Shown: in pieces, positions 20,399 through 30,233 of the stretch
How positions within the stretch are numbered: position 1 is the first letter of the stretch
Layout of the letters: each line of letters starts with the position of its first letter
The notes under the pieces: model-generated
Told to the model about the DNA's origin: nothing
Seen by the model: the letters and a program-made list of their open reading frames with translations, nothing else
Database searches by the model: none
Assembly (NCBI RefSeq): GCF_000226115.1
Contig: NC_016457.1
Coordinates: 6,262,001-6,326,000 of the forward strand
From: Thermothielavioides terrestris NRRL 8126
Taxonomy: Eukaryota > Ascomycota > Sordariomycetes > Sordariales > Chaetomiaceae
Direction of reading: 5' to 3'
Length of the DNA stretch: 64,000 nucleotides
Made by a program: the position numbers and the translations under genes

Positions 20399-21562
20399 AT
20401 GCCAGCGAGAAGCCGCTGTTGTCTCTGCCCCGCGATGCACCAAGCGATACCCACCGTTGATGGCATCCCCGTGGTGCACTTCTCCGCTCCGGCGCCGCCC
20501 GCTGAAAACAACGCAACGGACGCGAAAACGCTCGAGACCGCCCGCGATGCTGTCGGCCCCGCTCCGTCCCGGCTGTGGCTCCGCATGTCGGCCGCGTGGT
20601 GGAGGTCACTGCAGTACGCCGGCATGACCCTGCACTTCCTGGCGCCTCAGCGGCCGCCCAGCCCGAGCTTCAGCAAGACCATCCCCTCGACGATTTCGAA
20701 GGTTAAGGGCGAGTTCACCTTGCAATTCTATGTCCCACGCGGCTATGAGGCGGCAGTGGCAGGCCGGACGAGCGCCAAATTTCCCGCCGTCGTCAACCTC
20801 CACGGCGGCGGCTTCACCATCGGCAACGCGACCGACGACGCCCGCTTTGCCCGCTTCGTCCTTGACACGTGCAACGCTGTCTTCGTGAGCGCGGACTACC
20901 GCCTCAGCCCCGAGCATCCATTTCCCGTGGCTGTGGAGGACGCAGCAGACGCCTTACTGTACCTGATCCGGTTCGCTCCTGAGCTACATATTGACCCCTT
21001 CAAGCTCGCCGTATCGGGGTTCTCAGCGGGCGGCAACCTTGCCATTACTTCCACGCTGTGCCTGGCCGACCACGTCAAATCAGCGAGGAAGTCCGGTCGG
21101 CACATCCCGGCCCACCGCATCCGGGCGGTCGCAAGCTGGTACCCCATCACTGACTACACGCTCCCGCGCGCCCTGAAGCGGGCCCGCTCAACCCGGCCGG
21201 ACCAGACCCTGCCGGAGACTCTCACGTCCCTGTTCGACGCGGCATACCTCCACCCTCCAGACCTACCGCTCTCGAGTCCCTACTTGTCGCCCAGCAAGGC
21301 GATGGACGAGCACCTGGCGGAGGCGATACCGGAGACCGTGATTCTGTACACGTGCGAGTGGGACATGCTGCAGCAGGAGGGCGAGGAGTTTGCGATGCGG
21401 CTGGGCAGAGAGCCGATCAACAAGGTCGTGAGGTACAAGATGGTTCCCGGGGTGCCGCATGCATGGGACAAGAGTCCCGACCCGACGAAGCCGGCCGAGT
21501 TTTCGGAGGAGCTGTACCGCGAGTGTTGTGAGCATCTACGCGACGCTTTTGCGAGTGCGTGA
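20399..21562 (+). CDS. erdH: HSL-type alpha/beta hydrolase, candidate ergosteryl-aspartate hydrolase
   Basis: A single exon of 387 codons starts at ATG 20399; a second in-frame ATG at 20435 (MHQAIPTVDG) is also possible. The protein has a hydrophobic N-terminal stretch (~60-82), the oxyanion motif HGGG at 135-138, the nucleophile elbow GFSAG with Ser209, a probable acid Asp322 in CEWDMLQQEGEEF, and His354 in VPGVPHAWDK, so the triad is complete. It belongs to the hormone-sensitive-lipase/steryl-acetyl-hydrolase group. It is divergent from the AspRS-DUF2156 gene with 979 bp between the ATGs. In fungi the sterol-aspartate cycle uses a synthase (ErdS) and a dedicated alpha/beta hydrolase (ErdH) that removes Asp from ergosterol; position and fold make this gene the natural ErdH candidate. 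The specific substrate is inference; another esterase activity remains possible. Confidence 0.75.
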   Translation: MPARSRCCLCPAMHQAIPTVDGIPVVHFSAPAPPAENNATDAKTLETARDAVGPAPSRLWLRMSAAWWRSLQYAGMTLHFLAPQRPPSPSFSKTIPSTISKVKGEFTLQFYVPRGYEAAVAGRTSAKFPAVVNLHGGGFTIGNATDDARFARFVLDTCNAVFVSADYRLSPEHPFPVAVEDAADALLYLIRFAPELHIDPFKLAVSGFSAGGNLAITSTLCLADHVKSARKSGRHIPAHRIRAVASWYPITDYTLPRALKRARSTRPDQTLPETLTSLFDAAYLHPPDLPLSSPYLSPSKAMDEHLAEAIPETVILYTCEWDMLQQEGEEFAMRLGREPINKVVRYKMVPGVPHAWDKSPDPTKPAEFSEELYRECCEHLRDAFASA

Positions 21563-22092
21563 TGCAACAAAGATTTCGACGGCGTACAAGTTATCCGTAT
21601 GCATTTCACTTATCCGCAAAGAGCGAGGCAATTGTCATTTCTAACAAAGTACTGCCTGTCAGAGCTGAAGATTCAATTCCTGATACCCCCCACCCCTTCC
21701 CCCGCCCCATCTCCTTCTCAAACATCGTGAAACAAACCAAGCTACCCAAAAATTCCAAAGCTCAAGCCCTGCGTCCCTATACCCAAGGAAAACCTCAACC
21801 TCTCCATCCCGAGAAAATTCACATCCAATGGTGCATCGCGTGGCGCCAAAGACTTGACGACACCGCGCTTGCAGGCGCACGACAGGTACCCAGCCCAGTA
21901 CATCATTGATCAAACAGGAGACGGCTACTCCGCAAGACGATATGTATGGCTCCATCCATCCACACCCCCATGTTGTCCCTCCGGCCAAAGACGATGCCTT
22001 TCCCCTGCCGTCGCTGCTCTGTCTCATACGCGGCATGTCAGCAGAGATCTCGGCACCGTGTCACAGGAAGGCTGACTTACCCAGAAGTTTCC
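21563..22092. other. Intergenic, no gene seen
   Basis: Downstream region of the hydrolase gene. A C-rich pyrimidine stretch lies at about 21685-21720; frames here lack any family resemblance. Confidence 0.4.
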
Positions 22093-22374
22093 CTACTGAT
22101 AGTGAGGGTGCCTGGCTGGACAGTCTTTATTCACCAGGACGTCGGCGATCAAAACCCTGGTCGACTTTCCCTTGCAGTAGCCAGTATGGATGCCTCTGCC
22201 AGTTCTGGTGATACCGCACCGCATGGGGAAAGACTGGTAGACGCCGCCACAAGTGGCAGAATAAATGTACCACTGGCCGCAGCAGCAAGGTCGTTGGTCA
22301 TTTTCATCCAAAGGAACATCCCTGAGATAAGCCATTGGGCGGAGGTCGGCGGCTTCAACGACGGGAGGAGCCAT
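22093..22374 (-). CDS. Small cysteine-rich protein, unrecognised
   Basis: From the first ATG (22374) the frame encodes about 93 residues. The central part is Cys-rich in a tight pattern: CCCGQWYIYSATCGG, then SFPMRCG, GYCKGKSTR and NKDCPARHPH. The remainder is acidic N-terminally (VVEAADLRP, LDENDQRP). No signal peptide is visible, so the cysteines could bind zinc or form disulfides. The open frame extends upstream without another ATG, and the gene could have further exons. I do not recognise the family; conservation in relatives would decide whether it is real. Confidence 0.4.
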   Translation of the reverse strand: MAPPVVEAADLRPMAYLRDVPLDENDQRPCCCGQWYIYSATCGGVYQSFPMRCGITRTGRGIHTGYCKGKSTRVLIADVLVNKDCPARHPHYQ

Positions 22375-23567
22375 TCTGGTCAGCTGACGGGGTTTGCAGT
22401 GTCGTGTGGGCGTACGTGGGTGGCGGAACCAGGCGTTTCTCAAAGAAAATCAATCCGTGCTCAACTGGCAAGTATCTCTGGTTGTTGGGGGAGGGCGGAG
22501 ACCGGGAGGAGAATATTATACTTGAAGAAGGTCGGACAGTGGCGGAGCACAACGCGAGGGCATTCACATGGGAGGGGAAGAAGGTGGAACCTCAAGCAGT
22601 TCTGCAGTACTGGGAATAGCGTTCTGGTCTAAGCAAGGAAGGATGTTGGTGATGAGTTCTGTCTGCGACCCTGCAATAGACCGTGTTGGCCAAGACAGCA
22701 AACATAGATTCGACCAATGGAAAGTACCACATGTTTGGTCACAACTGAGGCTAAGCAACAACTGACACTTTCGCTCAAGATGACCGTCCCGGCAGCGCTT
22801 AGTTGTGTTTCAAATAACAACGACTGGATATCCAGAGCGGCCGCCGAGCCAGGCGGCCATTGAGAAGGCCACGGACTGCCTGAGATGGAGTTCGTCCTTG
22901 CCAATCACTGAGCGGCTACTGAAAGAAAGACCTACCTACCTTAGATACCTGAGGTAAGGTACCTACCTACCTAGGTGAGTAAGGGTACAAGCACCAGAGA
23001 AACTGACTGTGGAAGTCACAACGGGCGATTGGGAAGCAGGCTGGCCGCGTGAGCGAAACGCCAATGTAACGTGACCTATCCTGAGAAAAAAAACAAGCGC
23101 TGAGCGGGGCTTGACGTCTCAAGGGCGAGACGCGACATGCGACAATGAGCCATGAAGCGCGCCACGGAGAGCGCCCGGCATGTCCCTGCAGTCTCCGTTG
23201 CTAAGGATTTGGCTCCAACAGGCGGTGGCGCTTTGAGAAGAGTGCAGAGGGTTGGAGACCCAACACAAAGAAGATCCTGTGATTCCTGCCCCACTTCAGC
23301 GCAGGGGAAGAGTCTGTGGGGCCGTGGTGAGGGGCGACACGCTAGGGCGCGCAACACGGCGGCTAAGTTCGGCGGTGTCCATTGGGCGGCACGCAATCCC
23401 ATGTCTCATTCAAGAACCTGCAAACGCACTCGATTCCGACGTGTCTCCTCCGACCCGGCCAGCACTTGCTTTCTCCGCATCCTCAGTCGGACCAATTCAC
23501 AGGCACAAGTGCCGTTTTGCTGCGATCTGGACTGGCGGAATCCAGCTCTTCTTCCTCTCATCGCACT
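22375..23567. other. Intergenic with CCTA-type simple repeat
   Basis: Contains a CCTACCTACC / GGTAAGGTACCTACC imperfect inverted repeat at about 22929-22975. No convincing coding frame. The last part, pyrimidine-rich just before 23568, is probably the promoter of the kinase-like gene. Confidence 0.4.
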
Positions 23568-24626
23568 ATGGAGCCCAACCGGATATGGCACGATCCAGTG
23601 GTCGAAATCTTCAGCAACCTCATCACCCCAACCGTTTGTTACTCGGCTGAGGCCTATGATCTGGCCAACCGCCGATGGTACAGACTTGATGTCACCGAAG
23701 CAGAGGTTCCCGATGACGACTGGCTCGCGGAAACGGTTGCGAGCCATGTGAGAGCGTATTACGATGCACACCAGCAAGTTCCGCCCTGGAATACCATCAA
23801 CATGACAGCACGCGATAGCGCTGCATCTTACGAGATCCGCGCGGATGACCTCGTCTCCAGACCGATCACCAAATTTTTGTCCTACGGCACCGAGCCGACC
23901 GACAAGCTCCCCACCACGTCGGTGGACGAGTTGAAGCAGCTCACCTACATCAGCCGGTCTGCAGACCGATGCGTCTGGCGCGGTCGCGACTGCGTCTTCA
24001 AGCGCATCGAGTTCGATGTCGACATCATGCCGATCGCCCAGGAAATACGGGCTCGGGAGGCTCTCATTGAAGCGATCGGCCCGGTCGGAAGCGACGCCGA
24101 CCTCAACGTCGAGATGACCAACCGATTTTCTGTCGTTCCCATCCTCGCCGTGGTCATTGGCAACAGACAGCCATGGAAGCCGGGCACTGTTGCGGGGTTC
24201 CTGATGCCTTTCTGCGGCAGCGACCTTGAGATTCTGACTCGAAATCCCGCAGACGAACTCCCAATCACAGAAGCGCAATTGCGTGGCCTTGTCCGTGGGG
24301 TGCGGGAGCTCGGTAGGTGTGGTGTGAAGCACGGGGACATCAGGTTCTGGAACACGGTCCTGCAGCCGGGCGAGGGCAGTCAGGAAGCGCGACTGCTGCT
24401 GATCGATCTCGGATCGGTGGCGCCGGACTACGACGGCGATGCGAAGGCGCTGGGAACGCTGCTCCTGTGGTGTGTCGCGCGGGCGTGCTCGTTGAAGGCG
24501 GATGGCGCGGCGAAGGCAAGAGTGGTTGCGGCGGCAGCGGCGCTGCGCGCTGACGAGGATTTCGACACTGCGCTGGCATGCTTGTCTGGGGAATCTCGAA
24601 GTGCCAACACCAACACCAAGGCCTGA
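23568..24626 (+). CDS. Protein kinase-like fold protein (fungal atypical kinase)
   Basis: ATG 23568 opens a 352-residue frame; the frame is open further upstream, but the start at MEPNRIWHDPVVEIF is the first with a family-like N-terminus. Kinase-fold marks are a candidate VAIK-type lysine in CVFKRIEF (Lys145), the hinge-like GFLMPFCGSDLEIL, the catalytic loop HGDIRFWN (255-262, Asp257 and Asn262 present) and the metal-binding DLGS (Asp280). The glycine-rich loop is weak and the C-lobe is short. Such single-domain kinase-like proteins are expanded in filamentous ascomycetes and often unstudied; they resemble small-molecule (APH/Fub-type) kinases as much as protein kinases. The residues for catalysis appear present. 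Substrate unknown. Confidence 0.65.
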   Translation: MEPNRIWHDPVVEIFSNLITPTVCYSAEAYDLANRRWYRLDVTEAEVPDDDWLAETVASHVRAYYDAHQQVPPWNTINMTARDSAASYEIRADDLVSRPITKFLSYGTEPTDKLPTTSVDELKQLTYISRSADRCVWRGRDCVFKRIEFDVDIMPIAQEIRAREALIEAIGPVGSDADLNVEMTNRFSVVPILAVVIGNRQPWKPGTVAGFLMPFCGSDLEILTRNPADELPITEAQLRGLVRGVRELGRCGVKHGDIRFWNTVLQPGEGSQEARLLLIDLGSVAPDYDGDAKALGTLLLWCVARACSLKADGAAKARVVAAAAALRADEDFDTALACLSGESRSANTNTKA

Positions 24627-24837
24627 TTATCTGTTTGAGTGAGGGCCTACTCATTAGCCCACAATGAATCGCCAATTACCGACGCTGGGTCCAGAGAGCA
24701 TGCAACTGTTCCTGGCACTCGCGTGGTCGGTACAGACTTGCTATCTAGGCATCATGCTGTGCGCCAGCGTAATCCTCTCCACTGTGTACAGGCAAAAAAT
24801 AAGAAGCCTCTGTGGAGAATCTCGTCATTTTCCGGTA

Positions 24838-25219
24838 GACGTTAAAGAGGTCCCGCCAAGACTAATTTCGGCCAATTGTCGGCTATGTTTTTACAACGTT
24901 TTTACGCAACCCCGATCGCTAAGGCGTTTGCTCTATCGCTAAGGGTTAGTTCGCCGAGGGTATAGGGGGCGGCGCCAGCCCCCCGCTGGTTAGGGTTTAG
25001 GTTAAGGTTAGGATACGGGTTATAGTTAGGGTGCGGGTTATCCTCGTTTTCTTTTTTTTCGATTTGGTTGAGTTTTCGTAGAGTTGTTGCGACGAGTCTT
25101 TGCGATTGTTGTTGTTGATGTTGCTCGAAGTCGTCGTGGCCTGCTCACCCCTTGGCGATTTGTAATTCCTTGTACGCGGTAAAATCCGAAATTAGTCTTG
25201 GCGGGACCTCTTTAACGAC
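24838..25219. mobile_element. Short inverted-repeat element overlapping the 3' end of the F-box-like gene
   Basis: A 34 bp segment at 24838-24871 recurs inverted at 25186-25219 with one mismatch; its core is AAAGAGGTCCCGCCAAGACT. The ~314 bp between the arms includes a telomere-like tract, a T8 run and a GTTGTTGTTGATG stretch, with no protein frame. The right arm forms part of the coding sequence of the neighbouring minus-strand gene (VKEVPPRLIS). Confidence 0.55.
24989..25040 (+). repeat. Degenerate interstitial telomere-like repeat
   Basis: The tract GGTTAGGGTTTAGGTTAAGG, continuing through GGTTATAGTTAGGG, contains two exact TTAGGG units and several near units. It lies between the inverted repeats at 24838 and 25219. 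It is far from any contig end visible here. Confidence 0.6.
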
Positions 25220-26203
25220 GACCCATTTTCCCGCCCGCTCCGCCTCAGCCTCTCGGCGTTCCCGAGCCTTCCGAGCCTTCAACGCCTTCCACCTCTCCCG
25301 CCGTTTCCTCAGCTTGCTCTGCTTTGTAGCCTCCCGAGCTTTCTCAACGGCTTCTTGCAAATCGCTGGGATCGACTCGGAACCAGATCAACCCATCGGTG
25401 TAAAACCGGGGCCAATCGTGGAGAACCGGCAGATGCCACCCATTCACGCGGTGCCGTGCGGTGATGAGGACGCCCGTCTGGACACACAGGCGCATGTAAA
25501 TGGCGGCGTAGGCGACGGGCGCGTGGAAGTGGGGAATGTCGATGTCGATCCGCTGAAGCTCGGGGAACCGCTTCCACGTCCTACTGGCACCGACCTCCAG
25601 CAGACGCCGGGGAATGAAGTCCGCGTCCAAAGGCGTCCACCACTCGCCATGCACGATCAGACGCCGGAGACTGCCGAACGCACGCTTCCACAGCGTGACC
25701 AGCATGGAGGAGAGTTGCTGCGCCGCGAGAGTCGGCTGGCCGTTGCCGACGAGGATGACTTCTCGCAGGAGGTTCGAGTTGCGGCGGCCGATCCGGGCGA
25801 GCCAGTCGCGATGGTATCGGATGGATAGGCGGAAGGCGTTCTGGCTGTAGAGGAAGTGCGTCACCTCGTTCGCCAGCTGCTTGTTGGCGAGCACCATGGA
25901 GAGCACCACGCCCGGTGGAAGTCCCGAAGGTTGCCTCTCGCGAGCGGGGATGGTGTCGACTTGTGGACAGACTGGCCGGTCTGTTTTGAAGAGCAGCCTG
26001 TAGATCTTGAGCCGGATCTCGGCCGGCAAGGACAAAAAGCGGAACACGTCGGGGTCGGTGCGTGTTTCGTGGCCGAGGCCACTGCCGGGAGCAGCGACTG
26101 TCATAGCGAGGTCGACGCCGCCATCGTCTGAATCGGCGGCGATTCTCGGTACCTTGGTGTCCTCGTTGTCGCTCTGGACCGCTCGCTGCTGGGTATTGTC
26201 CAT
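25145..26203 (-). CDS. F-box-like / 2EXR-type protein
   Basis: A single-exon frame of 352 codons starts at ATG 26203. Residues ~52-72 (FRFLSLPAEIRLKIYRLLF) match the F-box-like '2EXR' motif common in filamentous fungi, followed by ANKQLANEVTHFLYSQNAFRL, the usual second part of that module. The C-terminal third holds a long Lys/Arg/Glu-rich helix (REATKQSKLRKRRERWKALKAR), probably coiled-coil or nucleic-acid binding. The last ~27 residues, starting at KEVPPRLIS, are encoded by the right part of the inverted-repeat element at 24838-25219, so the native C-terminus may have been replaced by an insertion. F-box-like proteins act as SCF adaptors; substrate unknown. Confidence 0.72.
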   Translation of the reverse strand: MDNTQQRAVQSDNEDTKVPRIAADSDDGGVDLAMTVAAPGSGLGHETRTDPDVFRFLSLPAEIRLKIYRLLFKTDRPVCPQVDTIPARERQPSGLPPGVVLSMVLANKQLANEVTHFLYSQNAFRLSIRYHRDWLARIGRRNSNLLREVILVGNGQPTLAAQQLSSMLVTLWKRAFGSLRRLIVHGEWWTPLDADFIPRRLLEVGASRTWKRFPELQRIDIDIPHFHAPVAYAAIYMRLCVQTGVLITARHRVNGWHLPVLHDWPRFYTDGLIWFRVDPSDLQEAVEKAREATKQSKLRKRRERWKALKARKARERREAEAERAGKWVVVKEVPPRLISDFTAYKELQIAKG

Positions 26204-27822
26204 CTTTGCCGGTGATTGTGGTGGCGGTCGGAAGGATGAGGTTGTTGTGGCGGAGGGAAGGAAGCAGATTGTGGTGCTGGACGGGCAAGGCGATTGCAGC
26301 GTCCAGCCGATCGGTTGCGAAAGTTAAGTCGGTTCCAATCGATGAAACAAGTAAATGAGACGTAAGTGAATTGTGGGCAAACAACACAAGAGACACGCTT
26401 CGAAATGAGGAGTGAACCCCTGGCGATTTGCAGGGCCGATTGTCGAGTCTGAAGAAGAGTAGAGCAGAAAATTTTAAAGGGATGGGAAGCGAAATAGTTG
26501 TTTATTTCGACGGATTAAGCAAAATCGCTTTTTGAACTGTGGGCGTCGCACCTTGCCTATTCACCTACAAGGCACAATAGCAAACAAGATGGGATGAAAA
26601 GAGTCGGTGCGAGTAGAATCTGCAACCGGCACCTCACCTTCCCTTGCCCAAACCACATTGTTAAGTGACCCAATACCTGTAACAATACCTGTAGCGGCTT
26701 GTGTGAGTTGCAACCCTCTGACATTTCGTTACGAAAACGGAGGTGTCTATTGCGAGGTAACAAGAACAATTCAACATGACTCAGCTAACCGAGCCTCAAG
26801 TTTCTACTCTTCCTACTCCTGTTTCCTTGCTAGTTTCAGCCGGGTAAACAAATCGCGGTCACGCCAACCAGACTTGTGCAGTTTACGGGAACAAACACGA
26901 TCGGCCAACAGGGCAGCCGGCCACATCACATCCTCCCGCTCAGAGGCGTCTGCGATGCCCTGCCTTCAATAAGAGCCAGGTTGTTTGCCGCATTAGAGAC
27001 ATAAATAGCCCAGACCCGACTCACACCTGCCTGCAGTCAGCGGCCTGATACATGCTCAGCAATCCTGGTGCCCCCAATCTACCATCTTCGGCCCAGCTCA
27101 CTCCCCCGCAGGCAAGGAGGAGACGCAGAAATAACACGCACCAGGGCCTAGCCAATACTGCTTATCCGACTTCCGACAACGACATCGACACCAGAGTGTT
27201 TGAATGCAGTCGCTGTGACCAGCGCCAATGCGACGCGTGTTGCGCGAGTAGATGGCCTCGGTGTAACCAGCAGCTCAGGGGCACTTTACATATCACCGAG
27301 GAATATGGAGTGAGGGCTAGGGATTGCCGTTCGCAGTCCCCGAGGCCAGCCAGCTAATTGCATACATTTGCATACATCTTCAATCCTGACGGGATGAGAA
27401 AGTGATGTGGAATTGTGGCCTGCCGATCAGCCGAGCGCCCCGCCGCAGCAGGCACTTTGCACGCTTCCTGATGGTCCGGATAATAGGTCCACGCAGGAAC
27501 CGGCAGCGCCCCGGGCAGAGCAATCAATCCTGCGTCGACTTCACTTACAACCATATTCACGCCGTCCCACAGCTGCTTGGTTTACGCAGCTTACGGTCCC
27601 ACCCGCAACTGCCATGGCTGCTGGCTGTCTTACCGACCGGAGTGCTGCCCGGTTCAAACTTGCAAGCGCTCCTTCAGCCTATTCAAGCGTGAATCAGCGG
27701 AATGGCACTGTTTCGGCACTTGCTACGGGGGCTGCAAATAGGCAGTCAAAAGCACCACGTTTGCTGTTGCCTCTTCGCTCGTCAGGATGGGCTGCTTGGG
27801 ATTCGGTCTTGGTCGCGTCTCA
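26204..27822. other. Intergenic between two divergent genes
   Basis: Divergent promoter region of the F-box-like gene (minus) and the GMC oxidoreductase gene (plus), about 1.6 kb. Short frames occur, including a Cys-containing one at 27052-27357 (CSRCDQRQCDACCASRWPRC), but none has recognisable structure. Confidence 0.4.
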
Positions 27823-29966
27823 ATGATGGCTCGCATATCTGCCGTTCTCGCCGCGGTGCTGGCGTTGAACCCGTGCCTTGGCGCAGCATTCCCTCGGAGG
27901 CTTCTTGCCTCCAAAATTCCCACCAGAGATGTCCAAGAGGCCTATGATTACGTCGTAATCGGAGGCGGCACGGCCGGCCTCACAGTCGCCGACCGACTGA
28001 CCGAGGATGGCAAGACCACAGTGCTTGTAGTCGAGTATGGCGAGCTAAGTGCGTCCACGCATCGCGACGCCTTTTGTGGTTCACCGCCAGCTGACGGTGG
28101 GTAGGCAATTCGTCATCAATCACGACGGTGCAGGGCGGCTTCATGGGCATGTCCGATACGGAACTGCTGTACAACATCAACTCCGTACCGCAGACGAATC
28201 TGCGCAACAGGAGCATAGCCGTGCTGGCGGGCAAGGTGGTCGGTGGCAGCTCCGCCGTCAATGCGATGATGACGGTGAGGGGCACTGCCGAGGACTACGA
28301 CCGCTGGGGTGACTTCTTCGGTTCTGATTCTCACTGGAGCTGGCGCGGGTTGCTGCCCTATTTCAAGCGGGCCCTGAACTTTGTGCCTCCGGATGAAGAC
28401 GTGGCGAAATCGGCCAACATCACGTACGACACCAGGTTCTGGGGCAACACCTCAGGCGTGTACGCCGGGTGGCCGTCGTTCCAATACCCCGGCACGACGG
28501 CCCAGTTGGACGCTTTCAGGGGCATGCCGGGCGTTCCGTTCGTCAACGACAGCGGGTCTGGCGAGCCCGGCGTCTACTGGTTCCCGACCTTCATGGATCC
28601 CAAGCTTGTGGAGCGCTCATATGCCAGGACCGGGCATTATGATAATAAGGCAGCAAACCGGACCAACTATCACTTGGTGACGGGTTCCAAGGTCACCAGA
28701 ATTATCCTCAACGGCACTGTCGCCACTGGCGTCTCATTTGTGCCGGTCACTTCGCTATCGACAAATCAGACCGTCCTCCCGACAAATCAAACCGTCCTAC
28801 CAACGACAGTGAAGGCGCGAAAGGAAGTCATCCTCGCCGCGGGCGGCATCCACAGCCCCCAGGTCCTCCAGCTCAGCGGGATCGGCCCTCGGAAGCTTCT
28901 CGACTCGGCCAACATCACCACGGTGGTCGATCTGCCAGGCGTTGGCGCCAACTTCCAAGACCACGGCATGATCTTCGCGGCGTGGCAGTACCAGAACTAC
29001 AGCATCCACCCGTCGCCGGACGACCTCTTCCTCAACGACACCTTCGCGGCCTGGGCCTCCGCGGTCTGGTCCGCCAACCGCACGGGCCCCAACTCCATCG
29101 CCATCGGCAATGCCGCCGCCTGGCTGCCCTTCCCCGTCATCTCCCCGCGGGCCGCCAACCTCTCCGCCGCCCTGGCAGCCCAGAACCACACCGCCTACCT
29201 GCCCCCAGACACCGACCCCACCGTCGCAGCCGGCTACCGCGCGCAGATGCTCGCCCTGGCCGCCGCGCTGACAAGCAACCGCACAGCCTTCTACAGCCTC
29301 GCGATCTCGGGCGGCGCCGTGAGCGGCGGCTCGCTGGTGGCGCTGCACCCGCTGAGCCGGGGCACGGTCGCGCTCAACGCGACGGACCCGCGCGGCAGCG
29401 AGCCGCTGGTCGACTACCGCGCGCTGGCCAACCCGCTCGACGCGGCCGTCATGGCCGACATGCTGCGCTTCACGCGCGCGTACCACCTGGCCAACCCCCG
29501 CACGGCCGCGTGGAACGCCACCGAGCTCGCGCCGGGCAATGCCACGGAGACGGATGAACAGTTTGTGGAGTACCTTGCCGAAGCGCTCAGCCCGAGCGAG
29601 TTCCACCCGTCGGGCACGTGCGCGATGCTGCCGCGGGAGCTGGGCGGGGTGGTGGATGAGGAGCTGCGGGTGTATGGCGTGACGGGGCTGCGCGTCGTGG
29701 ACGCGTCGGTCTTCCCCACGCTGCCCGGGGCGAATACCTGCCAGACGGTGTATGCGGTGGCCGAGAAGGTCAGTAGTTTTGTTTTTACCTTCGTCTGTTT
29801 TCTCTCGCACCTGGCCGTCTCTCAATATGCCGGCCCTCCTTGTCCTTGTCACGGAATGCTCCACAGTGTGCTCACTTGCTCACCACGTCTGGAACTGCGA
29901 GCTAACTGAGGTCCATAGGCCGCGGATCTGATACGGTACGGCCCTGCGGGCTTGCTAAAGGACTGA
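27823..29966 (+). CDS. Secreted GMC oxidoreductase (aryl-alcohol/glucose oxidase type, AA3-like), 3 exons
   Basis: Predicted exons are 27823-28048, 28105-29768 and 29919-29966, joining to 645 residues. Introns: GTGCGT...GTAG (56 nt, CTGAC branch point) and GTCAGT...ATAG (150 nt, CTAAC branch point); the second splice restores the normal family ending VYAVAEKAADLIRYG. An N-terminal signal peptide (MMARISAVLAAVLALNPCLG) implies secretion. The FAD-binding YDYVVIGGGTAGLTVADRL is at ~41-59, GMC signature 1 (VLAGKVVGGSSAVNAMM) at ~115-131 and signature 2 (AAGGIHSPQVLQLSGIG) mid-protein. The catalytic His is in FHPSGTCAM (~575), and Asn in GANTCQTVYA (~618). The enzyme should oxidise an alcohol or sugar, giving H2O2 or reducing an electron acceptor; specificity cannot be read from sequence. 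Many Asn-X-Ser/Thr sites fit a glycoprotein. Convergent with the MFS gene, 267 bp apart. Confidence 0.9.
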
Positions 29967-30233
29967 GGGGGCAAACAAAGGAGGCGATCGCTCAGATTCT
30001 TTCCCGCCGTCTCAAGGCGAGGTGCTGACCTCCATGGAAACATGACCGCGGATCACAAGCTCCCTCTTGCTTCAAACGCTGCGGATCTCTTTTCTCTAAC
30101 CTGGCTCACCCACTATGTATGGTACAGTATGTACGTTGACCAACTGGGCCGCGGGTGGAATAAGCTCCTCGCGGTCCGACATGTATTTAAGACATTGCTT
30201 TCCCCCACCATTTGATTTTAATTGTGCTGCTCA

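Noticed and set aside
24664..24942. Plus-strand frame of 92 codons starting at an ATG
   Set aside because: Its only recognisable part, VKEVPPRLIS, comes from the left arm of the inverted-repeat element.
27052..27357. Plus-strand frame with a C-x-x-C/C-C cluster
   Set aside because: The cysteines are clustered in one short stretch, with no flanking fold or homologue I recognise; it lies in the GMC promoter region.
28797..29864. 355-codon frame on the minus strand
   Set aside because: Antisense shadow of the GMC oxidoreductase gene.
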